The notes beneath the pieces were generated by a model, which was not told the origin of the DNA, searched no databases, and worked only from the letters and a program-made list of their open reading frames with translations. The position numbers were made by a program, and so were the translations under genes. This document shows positions 32,901-40,599 of a stretch of DNA of 64,000 bases, piece after piece. Each line of letters starts with the position of its first letter. Position 1 is the first letter of the stretch. Source of the stretch: a virus. The DNA lies in IMG/VR virus record IMGVR_UViG_3300037010_003037, positions 62,001-126,000 of that record. One strand, written 5' to 3'.

Positions 32901-33512
32901 AGCGCATTTAGAACCTGGGTTCATAAGCTTATGTCTGCTATTTCGTCAAATTCATCTTCAATGAATGAAGAAGCTGTTCTTGAAGATAGTCATTTTGAAA
33001 GTATGCTTTCTAATAAGTATCAGCGCGTCATTTACTATATTCTTAAAGCGCTTGGTTTACCAGAATCAATTGAAATTACTGCAGCACGTGCCCTTAAAAA
33101 GGGTATTCGTTCAACAGCCGAACTGATTATGGACGATAGTCGTGCACGCTTGTATCTTATGTCTGTTGCTGAACAACTTGGGATAAATGATAAAGTTGAA
33201 AATGATTCTGAACCTTCGGAATACGTCAAAGAAGAAACTGTTTTAGAACATAACAATGTAGAAGAAGCGATTGCTGTGCTAACTGATCTACTTACCACAC
33301 TTGGTTTTGATACTACTCGTAATTCGTCAATAGCTATGCAGGCACAACGAGTTAACGCGCGTAAAGCCTTTTTTAAACTTGCAGCTAACCCAACATTATT
33401 GAAGCGTTTGACTATGATCACTAACATGATTAAAAACAAAATCGCTGATCATACACAATCTCCATCTTCATTTTCATCTCCACAGACTATGAATGATAAT
33501 ATTCAAAGATGA
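29946..33512 (+). CDS. Giant protein: KxDG nucleotidyltransferase (ligase-like) domain plus acidic repeat and C-terminal domain
   Basis: 1,188 residues from ATG 29946. Residues 1-310 carry the motifs of ATP-dependent DNA/RNA ligases: motif I E-K-L-D-G-A with Lys40, motif Ia S-R-E-G-K (58-62), motif III-like E-I-E-V-L-F-G (109-115), motif IV E-G-V-V-V-R (290-295) and motif V with Lys304/Lys308. Residues 310-620 are helical and charged. A domain with A-T-D-V-D-D-S-A-L-A follows (about 600-720), then a Glu/Asp/Asn repeat (about 773-838), then a basic, helical C-terminal domain of about 300 residues. Expression from a late promoter is odd for a repair ligase and suggests a packaged or assembly-linked enzyme. 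Substrate unknown; a third ligase-type gene in this window. Confidence 0.75.
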   Translation: MAHLLKNVVLFEGITHLEDLPLDEFIRTVETLKDKIITEKLDGANLWFGLDENGLFTSREGKTPKNSRFYSVSDYAMVAAYNGFRAAHLALEAVEPIIRKYFQQGDTAEIEVLFGRQPNTVPYGVNDKNFIVILRAVNDTPDERIQKLANALQNKVVTVKSTVISSPDGEQLQQEDVKMKWEFTKTTPINTKQVNTKEAMKLLSELKMYLKQKNNVLPEMTNAQVAELKLSSVPKDQREEAKKERERVNAYIMTNFKGPIKELLLNNLVRKIKPFLQAKDLDSSEEIGVEGVVVRDPVSGSQIKIVDKDVFTAINSFNNEVRNIISGLVRTTDQDAPIEARGGVFGQAKIRIANLLGVKELAASSSAKRFISKFKQNDPISTADALAKSLKITNLSSIKTKISAILKSTLQDIDEILNDFKQEAGKLKLKLKTGKEIGISPEVMNRTLTAFAETKADINRLNKLVQKSSTPIELILALYGRTIESLFNGDKTEVKESFNLIKSLQEEGDSGSVDSGAANNGTEAQLSNPAGYISSVQTGAIASVPFKLLKGSKIVQRRKRNFTRPKKFPTPQSRSEFKPTSEGGDFSLIKTISEDWSHVKDMKFATDVDDSALAKSDVEFSRLRNNLNISDNVSAMDVDRYLDKAHELNNEVDSIVFGMETDDGSIVKVWVNAQEADNFEAALAKLLGQEDDVEKVINMLADKFDIVDVEWPESMQHGTEDSTDKSLDNYSQDNSDIKDDDNFDSNKELSPEDNTEDASENDDIYLGTESDKDEENEDEENEDEDEDEENEDEDEDEENEDEENEDEDEENEDEDEDEENEDEENEDEENEDEENEDEDVFLGTKSDKDEDEEEISSKKETKSNIIGKEKPKSKKAKDIKKESVMLTYGQRFKEKILSEENQKKDRNKNYREKNDLEQQEDPIVIASRAKNKKQVDDLIKSFPTASQKAIITLMLTLGAPANAMKIHKTDLRENIEPVAEKYRKNSAFRTWVHKLMSAISSNSSSMNEEAVLEDSHFESMLSNKYQRVIYYILKALGLPESIEITAARALKKGIRSTAELIMDDSRARLYLMSVAEQLGINDKVENDSEPSEYVKEETVLEHNNVEEAIAVLTDLLTTLGFDTTRNSSIAMQAQRVNARKAFFKLAANPTLLKRLTMITNMIKNKIADHTQSPSSFSSPQTMNDNIQR
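32236..32497 (+). repeat. Acidic-codon repeat array with flanking direct repeats
   Basis: Between 32264 and 32462 the DNA is built from GATGAA and GATGAAGAGAAT units, encoding repeats of Asp-Glu-Glu-Asn/Glu-Asp-Glu. The array is bordered by two 34-bp direct repeats (32236-32269 and 32464-32497) differing at two positions. Having no stop codons in several frames, it gives false open frames on both strands. Copy-number change by slippage or recombination would keep the reading frame. Confidence 0.9.
32598..33512 (+). other. Possible internal start for a separate 304-residue C-terminal product
   Basis: Inside the giant gene, AAGGAG stands six bases before ATG 32598, in the same frame. This is a better ribosome site than that of many real genes here. 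The resulting product (M-L-T-Y-G-Q-R-F-K) would be the basic helical C-terminal domain alone, without the ligase domain and acidic repeat. It may mean a nested gene or a gene fused to its upstream neighbour. Confidence 0.45.
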
Positions 33513-33658
33513 TACTATTTTGAAATATTTGTTAAGTGAAATGTAATACTTGCTTTAATAGCTTCAAATGATATTGCTATTATTGAACAAGAAATGTAAA
33601 TTAAGCTTTAATGTTGAAGAAGCAAATAAATTGAGATTTGATCTTAGTGTAAAATAAA

Positions 33659-34321
33659 ATGAAATTTGCTTACCCAGATCTTCAGGCGACATCAGTTCAG
33701 GGTTTACGCCTTTACGAAACTCCTGAGGGAAACTTTTATCCTTCAATCACTACTATTTTAGGCAAGACTATGCCTAAGGAAAAGGCTGATGCATTGAAGA
33801 AATGGCAGCTTTCTCTGGGTCCTTTGGCTGATAAAAAATCTAAAGAGGCTACCGATAAGGGAACCGCAGTGCATTTACTTGCAGAGCGGTTCCTTAAAGG
33901 TGAAGAGCTTATTAAACCTGGAGAAAAATTTGATACTAATTCCATTAGCTCTTTTAATGGACTTAAATTGAAGCTAAAAAAGGTTGAAGAGGTATGGGGG
34001 CAAGAAGTTGCCCTTTATTCTGACATTATTCACGTTGCAGGTCGATGTGATTGTATTGCAGTATACAAAGGTAAACCATGTATTATCGACTTTAAAACGT
34101 CTGGACGTATTAAGCGGGATGAAGATATTGAAGATTATCGTCTTCAGCTTACAGCATATGCCATAATGCACAATGAGATGTTCGGAACTGAAATTTATGA
34201 TGGTGTAATACTTATGTCATCTGATAATGGTTTTCCACAAGAGTTTAATGTAAATCTTTTAGAATACATTGAACCTCTTATTGAGAGAGTAAATGAATTC
34301 TATGCTAATCTTCAACTATAA
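33659..34321 (+). CDS. PD-(D/E)XK nuclease (Cas4/RecB/exonuclease-like)
   Basis: A 220-residue protein with the nuclease core G-R-C-D (Asp131), then I-I-D-F-K-T-S (Asp144, Lys146), then Q-L-T-A-Y-A on the following helix, the hallmark order of RecB-like nucleases. An upstream H-L-L-A-E (His72) fits the extra metal ligand of MGME1/Cas4-like exonucleases. No cysteine cluster is present, so it lacks the Cas4 iron-sulfur site. Likely a DNA exonuclease in recombination or host DNA degradation. It starts after a 146-bp AT-rich gap. Confidence 0.82.
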   Translation: MKFAYPDLQATSVQGLRLYETPEGNFYPSITTILGKTMPKEKADALKKWQLSLGPLADKKSKEATDKGTAVHLLAERFLKGEELIKPGEKFDTNSISSFNGLKLKLKKVEEVWGQEVALYSDIIHVAGRCDCIAVYKGKPCIIDFKTSGRIKRDEDIEDYRLQLTAYAIMHNEMFGTEIYDGVILMSSDNGFPQEFNVNLLEYIEPLIERVNEFYANLQL

Positions 34322-34330
34322 AGGCTTCAT

Positions 34331-34582
34331 ATGAGTAGAACAAATAAACGTGTGTTTGCTGAAGAACTTCATGATTATATTTGGCAATTTGCTAAAGATA
34401 AAACACCGAGTCCATCAGAGATAGAAAAGTTCATAAATGATTTTGAACAAAAAATTGGTTTTCCAATTTTTATTAAAGAAGAACAAATAGATAAAAAAAC
34501 AGCCGTTCTTCTTAAACCATCAACAGAATCAAAACGCCTTCGTGAGCTTGCGGGTATACCACATAAAGGAAACTTCATATGA
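34331..34582 (+). CDS. Small hypothetical protein
   Basis: An 83-residue protein 9 bp after the nuclease, overlapping the next gene by 4 bp. Mostly helical; the C-terminus reads R-L-R-E-L-A-G-I-P, a pattern common in small phage and virion-associated proteins. Function unknown. Confidence 0.5.
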   Translation: MSRTNKRVFAEELHDYIWQFAKDKTPSPSEIEKFINDFEQKIGFPIFIKEEQIDKKTAVLLKPSTESKRLRELAGIPHKGNFI

Positions 34583-35271
34583 AAACATTCATAGTGCAAT
34601 GTGATAATACAGAATTAGAAAACAAATTAGTTGATACTATTATCCAGTATCTGGCTAATAATAATTGTGAATCGCAAGTAGAATCAGTTGGTGATTTCAC
34701 CGTGCATTTTATTAATGCTAAACAGCGTGATGCCTCAGAACAATCATTTGATGATAATGGACAAGATAATGTGACCACTGATGAACCATTACCAGAACCT
34801 GTTATTGAACCGGCTGAAGTATCGCAAGATCTATCAGCTGAAATATCTTCAGAGACGGAACTTCAACCATCACCTACTTCATCAGTTGCACCATTTCAAT
34901 CAATGTGCAAGCTATGGGATTTGTCTTCAAACACACAAGTTCCGTGTGTGCATGATCCACTTAGCAAAATAAGTTATCTTTGTGTTAAGCAGTGTGAAGT
35001 AGTTGGTGATTATGTTATGTTTACTTATGCTGGCATGATGCACAAGGTTCCTCGTGCAGTTTCAAGTGATCCGTGCTGTAATAAAGATGCAATTATTACA
35101 CCATCATCAGTATGTGTTTCGCTTTCTATCGCTGATGGAGCTATTTTTCGTTGTCTTTTAAGTGTGAAATGTGATGATGGGGAAGAACGCGTTGTAATAG
35201 GAAATGATCTTGAACATGAGATACCATCAACAGATATAGAGGTGATAAATGGTTCTATATCAACCAAATAA
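34579..35271 (+). CDS. Hypothetical protein with Pro/Glu-rich linker and Cys-rich C-terminal domain
   Basis: 230 residues. Residues 1-50 form a small alpha/beta domain. Residues 55-108 are a disordered Pro/Glu/Ser linker. Residues 109-230 form a beta-rich domain with eight cysteines (for example D-P-C-C-N-K), perhaps metal binding. It overlaps the following gene by 23 bp in another frame. No family recognised. Confidence 0.55.
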   Translation: MKTFIVQCDNTELENKLVDTIIQYLANNNCESQVESVGDFTVHFINAKQRDASEQSFDDNGQDNVTTDEPLPEPVIEPAEVSQDLSAEISSETELQPSPTSSVAPFQSMCKLWDLSSNTQVPCVHDPLSKISYLCVKQCEVVGDYVMFTYAGMMHKVPRAVSSDPCCNKDAIITPSSVCVSLSIADGAIFRCLLSVKCDDGEERVVIGNDLEHEIPSTDIEVINGSISTK

Positions 35272-36004
35272 TATCTTATTTAGAATAACATCAGCTGCAG
35301 CTATCAGTAAGTTCAAAAGTATTCAAGCTCATTCACTTGGCCAACTAAATCGAAAAGAACTTGACTTTGATACTAGTGCGCGAGAAGTCGTTCTAATTAC
35401 GTATGACAGATTTTCCCAATGGATTTATCGGGTAGAACGCATATGTTTGACTGCGACTTCAAACAAATATGATACACCTACACTTATACGAGCTCTTATA
35501 GCATCATTTATTGATGAGCAGCGAATCACACAAACCGTAATTGAAAGTCATGGTGATATTTTTAAGAACGGTATTGATGCATACGTTAGAATTATTCACA
35601 ACTACACATCACGTATCATTAAACACTTCTTTGAATCATTATGTGACAAGAAAATTATAGAAATCTATGCTGAAATAGTTGACATAACAAGCATGTATCT
35701 TCAGCACATTCTAGTTGCTATGCATGAGTTTAATAACAATTGTGTCACTAACAAGAAACAACCATTTGTATCAATAGCTGACTTTTGTTTAAATATTACT
35801 AAACCAGAACTGAAGTTGATACCATGTTTTGAGAGAATTAAGTTTTTTGCTAAATGTTCAAAGCACACTGAATTTTTATTAAAGTTTTATGGATCAGATG
35901 AGCACACGTTTGATGAGGCATTTGAAAAGCTACAAGAAATGTGTAAACAATTAAATATTACTCTTGTTAAAGAAGAACTTCTAATTGCGCATGAGGAAAA
36001 ATGA
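35249..36004 (+). CDS. Hypothetical helical protein
   Basis: A 251-residue protein starting at ATG 35249 within the previous gene, with AGAGGTG as ribosome site. Predominantly helical, with several cysteines and no catalytic motif I can name. It overlaps the membrane/coiled-coil gene at 36001 by 4 bp, so these four genes form one unit. Confidence 0.5.
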   Translation: MVLYQPNNILFRITSAAAISKFKSIQAHSLGQLNRKELDFDTSAREVVLITYDRFSQWIYRVERICLTATSNKYDTPTLIRALIASFIDEQRITQTVIESHGDIFKNGIDAYVRIIHNYTSRIIKHFFESLCDKKIIEIYAEIVDITSMYLQHILVAMHEFNNNCVTNKKQPFVSIADFCLNITKPELKLIPCFERIKFFAKCSKHTEFLLKFYGSDEHTFDEAFEKLQEMCKQLNITLVKEELLIAHEEK

Positions 36005-36663
36005 CAGAATTTCTACTAGGACTCCTTAGACAACTTGCATCAACACTATCACCATTTGACTTTATAGTGGTGTTGTTCTTAATAGCAAGCGGAACATTTT
36101 TTACCATGAAATTCATTTTTAAAAATACTAGGAGTTCTGGTGGGCTACTTGATCTTTTTGCTGGTACATTAAATGATGAACGAATAGAGCAATTAACAAA
36201 AAAGCTGGATGAAACTGCATCAAAAAATGAGCTTATTGCAGTAGAAAAACGAATTATTAATGTTCTCGATGAAATGCGACGCGAAGCGCAAAACCATAGC
36301 AGTGATTTAAGTGAGCACGTTAAAGCAATTTCAATCATAAAGGTTGAGCTTGAAAATTCATTTGATCAGATTAACAAACAGATAGATTCCATTCAGCAGC
36401 AAATAAAAATGCATGACATGCATGATGATGCACAATTTGCTGTTATTAAAGATAACATTACACGCAGCCAAGAGCTAATGAATAAAGTTTTATCACAAAT
36501 AGAAAAAATAGATGAGTTCATAAGAACAACAGTTCCTGAATTCAGAAGTTATCATAAAGAACTAACTAAGGAAGTTAGTACTCTTAACAGAGATATTAAT
36601 GTGATGGATCGTGTTCTACAGGCGCAAATAAATACAAATAAAGAAGGAATTACCCTTCGTTAA
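36001..36663 (+). CDS. Membrane-anchored coiled-coil protein
   Basis: A 220-residue protein with one hydrophobic span (residues 19-41) followed by a long charged, heptad-like region (about 60-215). Single N-terminal span and length are similar to T4 holin T, and the lysis cassette lies 1.4 kb away, but the coiled coil is unlike T and the strand is opposite. It may be a holin, an anchor or a superinfection-related protein. Confidence 0.5.
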   Translation: MTEFLLGLLRQLASTLSPFDFIVVLFLIASGTFFTMKFIFKNTRSSGGLLDLFAGTLNDERIEQLTKKLDETASKNELIAVEKRIINVLDEMRREAQNHSSDLSEHVKAISIIKVELENSFDQINKQIDSIQQQIKMHDMHDDAQFAVIKDNITRSQELMNKVLSQIEKIDEFIRTTVPEFRSYHKELTKEVSTLNRDINVMDRVLQAQINTNKEGITLR

Positions 36664-36688
36664 CTTATATTATAAGATAAAAGATAAA

Positions 36689-37324
36689 ATGAGAAGCCCT
36701 TTTTTAATTGTACAAGATTTCCTCTCTCCCTTAACCTGTGAGAGAATAATTAATGAAAATACTGTTGCTACTCCTGATGTAGACGAGAATGGTGACCCGA
36801 AAAAGCTGGAGCACCATATTTCTAAATTTGATGCTGAAATAGCAGAACGATTTAGAAATCTTATCCCAACAATAGAAGAGCGATATGATTGTGTATATCG
36901 TGGTTTAGAAAAACCACTTTTACAGTACTATCCAGAAAATTCAAAGGCACCGGCTGAACCACCTGGTTGTGAAAACTCTAAGTACATTCGAAAGAAATGG
37001 GTGATGTATAAAGATGTCGACCTAGTTGGTTTTGTATGGTTAAAGGATTATAATGATAATGTTCCTCTTGATCCACGCCATGAAGTTTTTGGTGGCAAAA
37101 TAGAATTCCCAGCATATAACTTTAGTTTAGTTCCTCAGCGGGGGACCCTTGTCCTATTCCCTGCTGGACCACATTTTATTACAGTGATTTCACCTATTCT
37201 CCTTGGTGATTTATATCAAATCAAACTTAATGTGTGCATTAATTCAAAGAACGGTGGTCGTTGGTTTTATCAACCACAAAACTTCCCCGGTAAATGGAAT
37301 GATTGGTTAGAAGAGTTCATGTGA
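36689..37324 (+). CDS. 2OG-Fe(II) oxygenase-like protein (P4H type)
   Basis: A 211-residue protein with the double-stranded beta-helix pattern of prolyl-4-hydroxylase-like enzymes: F-V-W-L-K-D-Y-N-D, then G-G-K-I-E-F-P, P-Q-R-G-T-L-V-L-F-P and a distal His162 (G-P-H-F-I-T), with a following basic residue (Lys179) for 2OG. The usual H-x-D before the first strand appears here as Asp109-Val-Asp111, so the proximal His is missing or shifted. Such proteins are frequent in aquatic T4-like phages. Active oxygenase or degenerate fold cannot be decided from sequence. Confidence 0.6.
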   Translation: MRSPFLIVQDFLSPLTCERIINENTVATPDVDENGDPKKLEHHISKFDAEIAERFRNLIPTIEERYDCVYRGLEKPLLQYYPENSKAPAEPPGCENSKYIRKKWVMYKDVDLVGFVWLKDYNDNVPLDPRHEVFGGKIEFPAYNFSLVPQRGTLVLFPAGPHFITVISPILLGDLYQIKLNVCINSKNGGRWFYQPQNFPGKWNDWLEEFM

Positions 37325-37360
37325 GCATAAATTATTCTTGAGCTTCAATCTATTTTCTAG

Positions 37361-37389
37361 TTTACTTAAAATTAATTATTGTATATAAT
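37361..37389 (+). promoter_or_regulatory. Candidate sigma70-type promoter
   Basis: TTTACT (37361-37366), 17-bp spacer, perfect TATAAT (37384-37389), 48 bp ahead of ATG 37438 in a 113-bp gap. Would express the glycosylase-like gene on its own. Confidence 0.5.
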
Positions 37390-37437
37390 TTTTAATCATA
37401 GATTGAAAGCGCAACGGTGTATTAGCAAAAACAACAG

Positions 37438-37989
37438 ATGAACATTTCATTCAAAAATCTTAAACCTGATGATCAAGCTGCTATCGCTGATCGACTTGAA
37501 GTACGCAAACAGCGGTACCTTGATCTTCTTAGTGAAAAAACAGTTATTACAGATTTTCTTCTAATTGGAGATAGACCAGGGCCGGCGGCACCAACAGACC
37601 CCAACTATCATCACACCCCATTCTATTCTACGAAGCATTGTTCTGGGTGGTTGAATGCATATCTTCACGTTGAAGAAATCCCTGAGGAAAAATTACTTTG
37701 GATAAATGCGTATGATCGCTTAGGAAATCCAATGAGTGCAGACATATCAAAACACATAAAAGCAAAAACAGTAATTGCTCTTGGAAATCATGCTAGCAAA
37801 TGGGCTAAAATGGTTGGTTTTTCTAAACATCCTCGCTTTATCCAGGTTCCTCATCCTCAATGGCACAAGCGTTTCATGCACAGTGAACCATATGATTTGA
37901 TTGAAGTAATTAAATGCTGTTCGCTTAAATCTAGCGTTAATTTTAAAAAGTGTGTGTTTGAAGTGTGTCCATTGCACACTAGAATGTAA
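37438..37989 (+). CDS. Uracil-DNA glycosylase superfamily-like protein
   Basis: A 183-residue protein matching the motif order of family 4/5 uracil-DNA glycosylases: L-L-I-G-D-R-P-G-P (44-49, in place of G-E-x-P-G), a P-F-Y/S-G-W-L segment, N-A-Y-D-R-L, V-I-A-L-G-N-H-A (112-119) and V-P-H-P-Q (His139). Catalytic residues differ from standard UDGs and no Fe-S cysteines are apparent, so the substrate may be another base or nucleotide. It ends 26 bp from the convergent lysin gene. Confidence 0.5.
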   Translation: MNISFKNLKPDDQAAIADRLEVRKQRYLDLLSEKTVITDFLLIGDRPGPAAPTDPNYHHTPFYSTKHCSGWLNAYLHVEEIPEEKLLWINAYDRLGNPMSADISKHIKAKTVIALGNHASKWAKMVGFSKHPRFIQVPHPQWHKRFMHSEPYDLIEVIKCCSLKSSVNFKKCVFEVCPLHTRM

Positions 37990-38015
37990 ATCTATTCAAA
38001 AGAGCATTTCTTCAT

Positions 38016-39620
38016 TTAACCAATTGCTCTTATACTTCTTCTATAATAGTCAACTCCCTGCATATCTCTACCTTGTATTGCATTTCCAACACCATCATGA
38101 TGAATTAAGCCATATGTAAACTCGCCTTGTGTTAAGTTTTGATATCGTGCAGCAACAGCAGGATCAAGTTGTTTGCCTGCTATTGTTCCACGCGTTCTAA
38201 ACTCATCATAATAAGGTTTTTGTTCACTCTTGTAAAATTCTATCTGCGCCTTGGTTGCAAGATATGGGTCATTACGCTGTTCTTCTGTGGGGTTTGGATA
38301 ACCAATCTTAGCGTAGTAAGTGTTTGCAGTTTTATCAAGCATCTGATATACACCACGCGCTGATGAATAAGGATTCTTAGCGTCTGCTTTGTAATTACTC
38401 TCGATACCGGCAACAAACATCAAATATTTTTTATCTTCAGGAGTAAGTGAAGGATCTTCATCTAATGCTCGTTGAATTTGTCTCTGCACTTCGGCTTTAG
38501 AGGCATTAGAACTCATTGGAATAGATCGTGGTTCAGTACTTGATTGATTAGATGCTTGCCCACCCAATCTTTTAGAGCTAGGTTCTGCATCCTCATTAAT
38601 ACGTGGTGCACCAAATTGACTTGGCAGCTCACCTCCGCATGGTCCCGTGTTTTGCTCACCAGCAACCATTACTGAATCTTTTACTACAATAGGATCTTCT
38701 CCTTCAATTTCATGAACGCCATTTATATATGGCAATGGATCAACCGGATTACCTAGCTTACCTTTATGTAGTTCAAAGTGAAGATGCGGACCAGTTCCAA
38801 CCCCGACACTACCTTCTTTTGCTATCTTTTGACCAGATGAAACTGTTTGCCCAGCTGTAACATAAATTTCACTCATGTGGCCATAGACAGTTGTAGCAAC
38901 AACATTACCATTTGCATCACGGTGTTCAATGAAAACCGCGTTACCATAACCGCTTGCTGGACCTGCGCGCAAAACTACTCCATCTGCAGCAGCTACAATA
39001 TCACCAAGGCTACCACCAGGAATAGCAATATCTACACCTTTATGAATGCTGCTGGCGCCAGGGGTCGGTGACTTTCGCGGTCCAAAACCTGAAGTTACTA
39101 CTCCCTTTGGTACTAAAGGCCATACAAATTGAATATCTTCACCCTTTGCTGGTAATTTAGGATACATGTTGTACTGTCGTGAATCAATCAAGTCACCATT
39201 GCTATCAAAAGCCTTAACTTCAACTTTATAGTTTTTGTTTCTCGCTGACTCAGGTACCTGCCCGCTTAATTGCCCAGTAGTGGTATTAAAGTTTAGCCCT
39301 GTCGGTCCAGTTCCAGGTTGATCATCTGTCCAAATTCTCCAAGAAGCTACTACTTTATCAGAATTCGGCGTTAACTTAAACGTAGTGTCAACATTTCCAT
39401 TTTTATCTACAACTATAGCTGTGTTTTCAATAAGGTTTGAAATTTTTTCTCGTGCATCATCTTTTCCATTTTCTGGTGCTCGTTTAGCAAAGCAGTCTAT
39501 GTTTTCACCGGGTAAAGGATAATGTGACGGCTGTGCTCCATAAGCTGATGTGCTGACTCTAAATGGTGGAATAGGAGTCCACAATGGGGTACGCTGTGGT
39601 TTACGGCATCCACATGACAT
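38016..39620 (-). CDS. Bifunctional peptidoglycan hydrolase: M23 peptidase plus lytic transglycosylase
   Basis: A 534-residue protein. The N-terminal C-G-C motif is followed by an Ig-like domain (about 65-155). The M23 metallopeptidase domain has His193-x-x-x-Asp197, Y-G-H-M-S and His279-x-His281 in G-P-H-L-H-F-E, all zinc ligands present. After a linker, an SLT-type domain has Glu407 (G-I-E-S-N-Y) and A-R-G-V-Y-Q-M. It would cut both peptide cross-links and glycan strands. It is the third gene of the lysis cassette, starting 3 bp after the o-spanin stop, so it probably is the endolysin; a tail-associated entry enzyme is the alternative. No signal peptide visible. Confidence 0.85.
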   Translation of the reverse strand: MSCGCRKPQRTPLWTPIPPFRVSTSAYGAQPSHYPLPGENIDCFAKRAPENGKDDAREKISNLIENTAIVVDKNGNVDTTFKLTPNSDKVVASWRIWTDDQPGTGPTGLNFNTTTGQLSGQVPESARNKNYKVEVKAFDSNGDLIDSRQYNMYPKLPAKGEDIQFVWPLVPKGVVTSGFGPRKSPTPGASSIHKGVDIAIPGGSLGDIVAAADGVVLRAGPASGYGNAVFIEHRDANGNVVATTVYGHMSEIYVTAGQTVSSGQKIAKEGSVGVGTGPHLHFELHKGKLGNPVDPLPYINGVHEIEGEDPIVVKDSVMVAGEQNTGPCGGELPSQFGAPRINEDAEPSSKRLGGQASNQSSTEPRSIPMSSNASKAEVQRQIQRALDEDPSLTPEDKKYLMFVAGIESNYKADAKNPYSSARGVYQMLDKTANTYYAKIGYPNPTEEQRNDPYLATKAQIEFYKSEQKPYYDEFRTRGTIAGKQLDPAVAARYQNLTQGEFTYGLIHHDGVGNAIQGRDMQGVDYYRRSIRAIG

Positions 39621-39623
39621 TTA

Positions 39624-39989
39624 TTATTCTGCCTTTGTAGGTTTTAATTCATTTAGAACGGTTTCTGCGTTTGAATTTTTTTCAGCTGCATCCTTATCGA
39701 GCTTTATTTGTTCATCTCGTAGAAATCTTCCAATGAGAATTAATTGTTCACGTAGCTTTAACATATATCTTTCATTGTCGATTATCCATTGTGCAACAGT
39801 AGCTTGAGTTGCATTTTCAACATCTATTTTAGGTGGCATCGGTGGAAGTTCAGTTAACTCTGCAGGAGGAACACGTACAACATATTCTATTTTTTCAACA
39901 GTGTGTGTTTCAACCGATGGTAGTTTAGATGTTGTTCCGCATGCCGTTAAAGCAACAGCCACCAATGGTATTGTAAGTAGCTTTATCAT
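39624..39989 (-). CDS. Outer-membrane spanin (Rz1-like lipoprotein)
   Basis: A 121-residue protein with a lipoprotein signal: M-I-K-L-L then hydrophobic residues and the lipobox A-L-T-A-C with Cys17. A proline-containing stretch V-P-P-A-E-L-T-E-L-P-P-M-P-P (about 40-53) is typical of Rz1-type spanins, followed by a helical C-terminal part. It would be lipid-anchored in the outer membrane and bind the i-spanin in the periplasm. Its start overlaps the i-spanin stop by 4 bp. Confidence 0.78.
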   Translation of the reverse strand: MIKLLTIPLVAVALTACGTTSKLPSVETHTVEKIEYVVRVPPAELTELPPMPPKIDVENATQATVAQWIIDNERYMLKLREQLILIGRFLRDEQIKLDKDAAEKNSNAETVLNELKPTKAE

Positions 39990-40459
39990 AGCTTGTCCCT
40001 TTCTTTTTGAATTTCTCTTATGACTTCTCGCAGAACAGGTGCTACTGGCCCATCAGATTTTGGATCTTTTAATAATTCTTCTATTTTAGCGTTCAGACGA
40101 TCAAGAGTTTGCTTGTTATTTAAGTTGGTATTAGCGAGCGCTTTAACAGCATCAATCGCCTTTTGTCTTTCCTCATTAAGCTTACGAATAGTTGCTACAT
40201 TAGTAGAATTCGCTGTTTCTAGATCCTTGTTATTCTTTTGCAAAACAGCATTATTGCTCTCAAGAATTTTATTTGCTGCTACAAGAGAATTGTTAGTTTC
40301 AGTTAAGTCATGAATAGTAGATTTAAGCTCACGAACATAAAGCCAAAATCCAATAGCAGCTGTTATGATGATAGTACCAACAATAACAACACTAATAAAC
40401 TTTATTTTGTTTTCAATAAAAGATGAAACGGCACTAGTGCCAAGTGAGAAAAAATTCAT
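39986..40459 (-). CDS. Inner-membrane spanin (Rz-like)
   Basis: A 157-residue protein with AGGAGA as ribosome site. Residues 20-42 form a transmembrane helix, followed by a periplasmic coiled coil of about 110 residues rich in Asn, Leu and Lys. This is the standard i-spanin layout. Together with the o-spanin it fuses the two host membranes in the last step of lysis. It is first in the minus-strand lysis cassette; no late promoter octamer was found in the 140 bp upstream. Confidence 0.75.
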   Translation of the reverse strand: MNFFSLGTSAVSSFIENKIKFISVVIVGTIIITAAIGFWLYVRELKSTIHDLTETNNSLVAANKILESNNAVLQKNNKDLETANSTNVATIRKLNEERQKAIDAVKALANTNLNNKQTLDRLNAKIEELLKDPKSDGPVAPVLREVIREIQKERDKL

Positions 40460-40599
40460 GTATGTCTCCTATTGTGTCAACTAATAGTTTTAAAATATGT
40501 GTCAAATATTATCACATACCTTTTTAAATGCTAATTAATGATAGTAGCTTCAAAGATATTAATTGTATTAAGCAAGCATTCTTTCAAATGTAATTAAAA

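Noticed and set aside
38000-38031. Bidirectional terminator at the convergent junction
   Set aside because: Only a 7-bp stem with an 18-base loop and no T tract; part lies in the lysin coding sequence.
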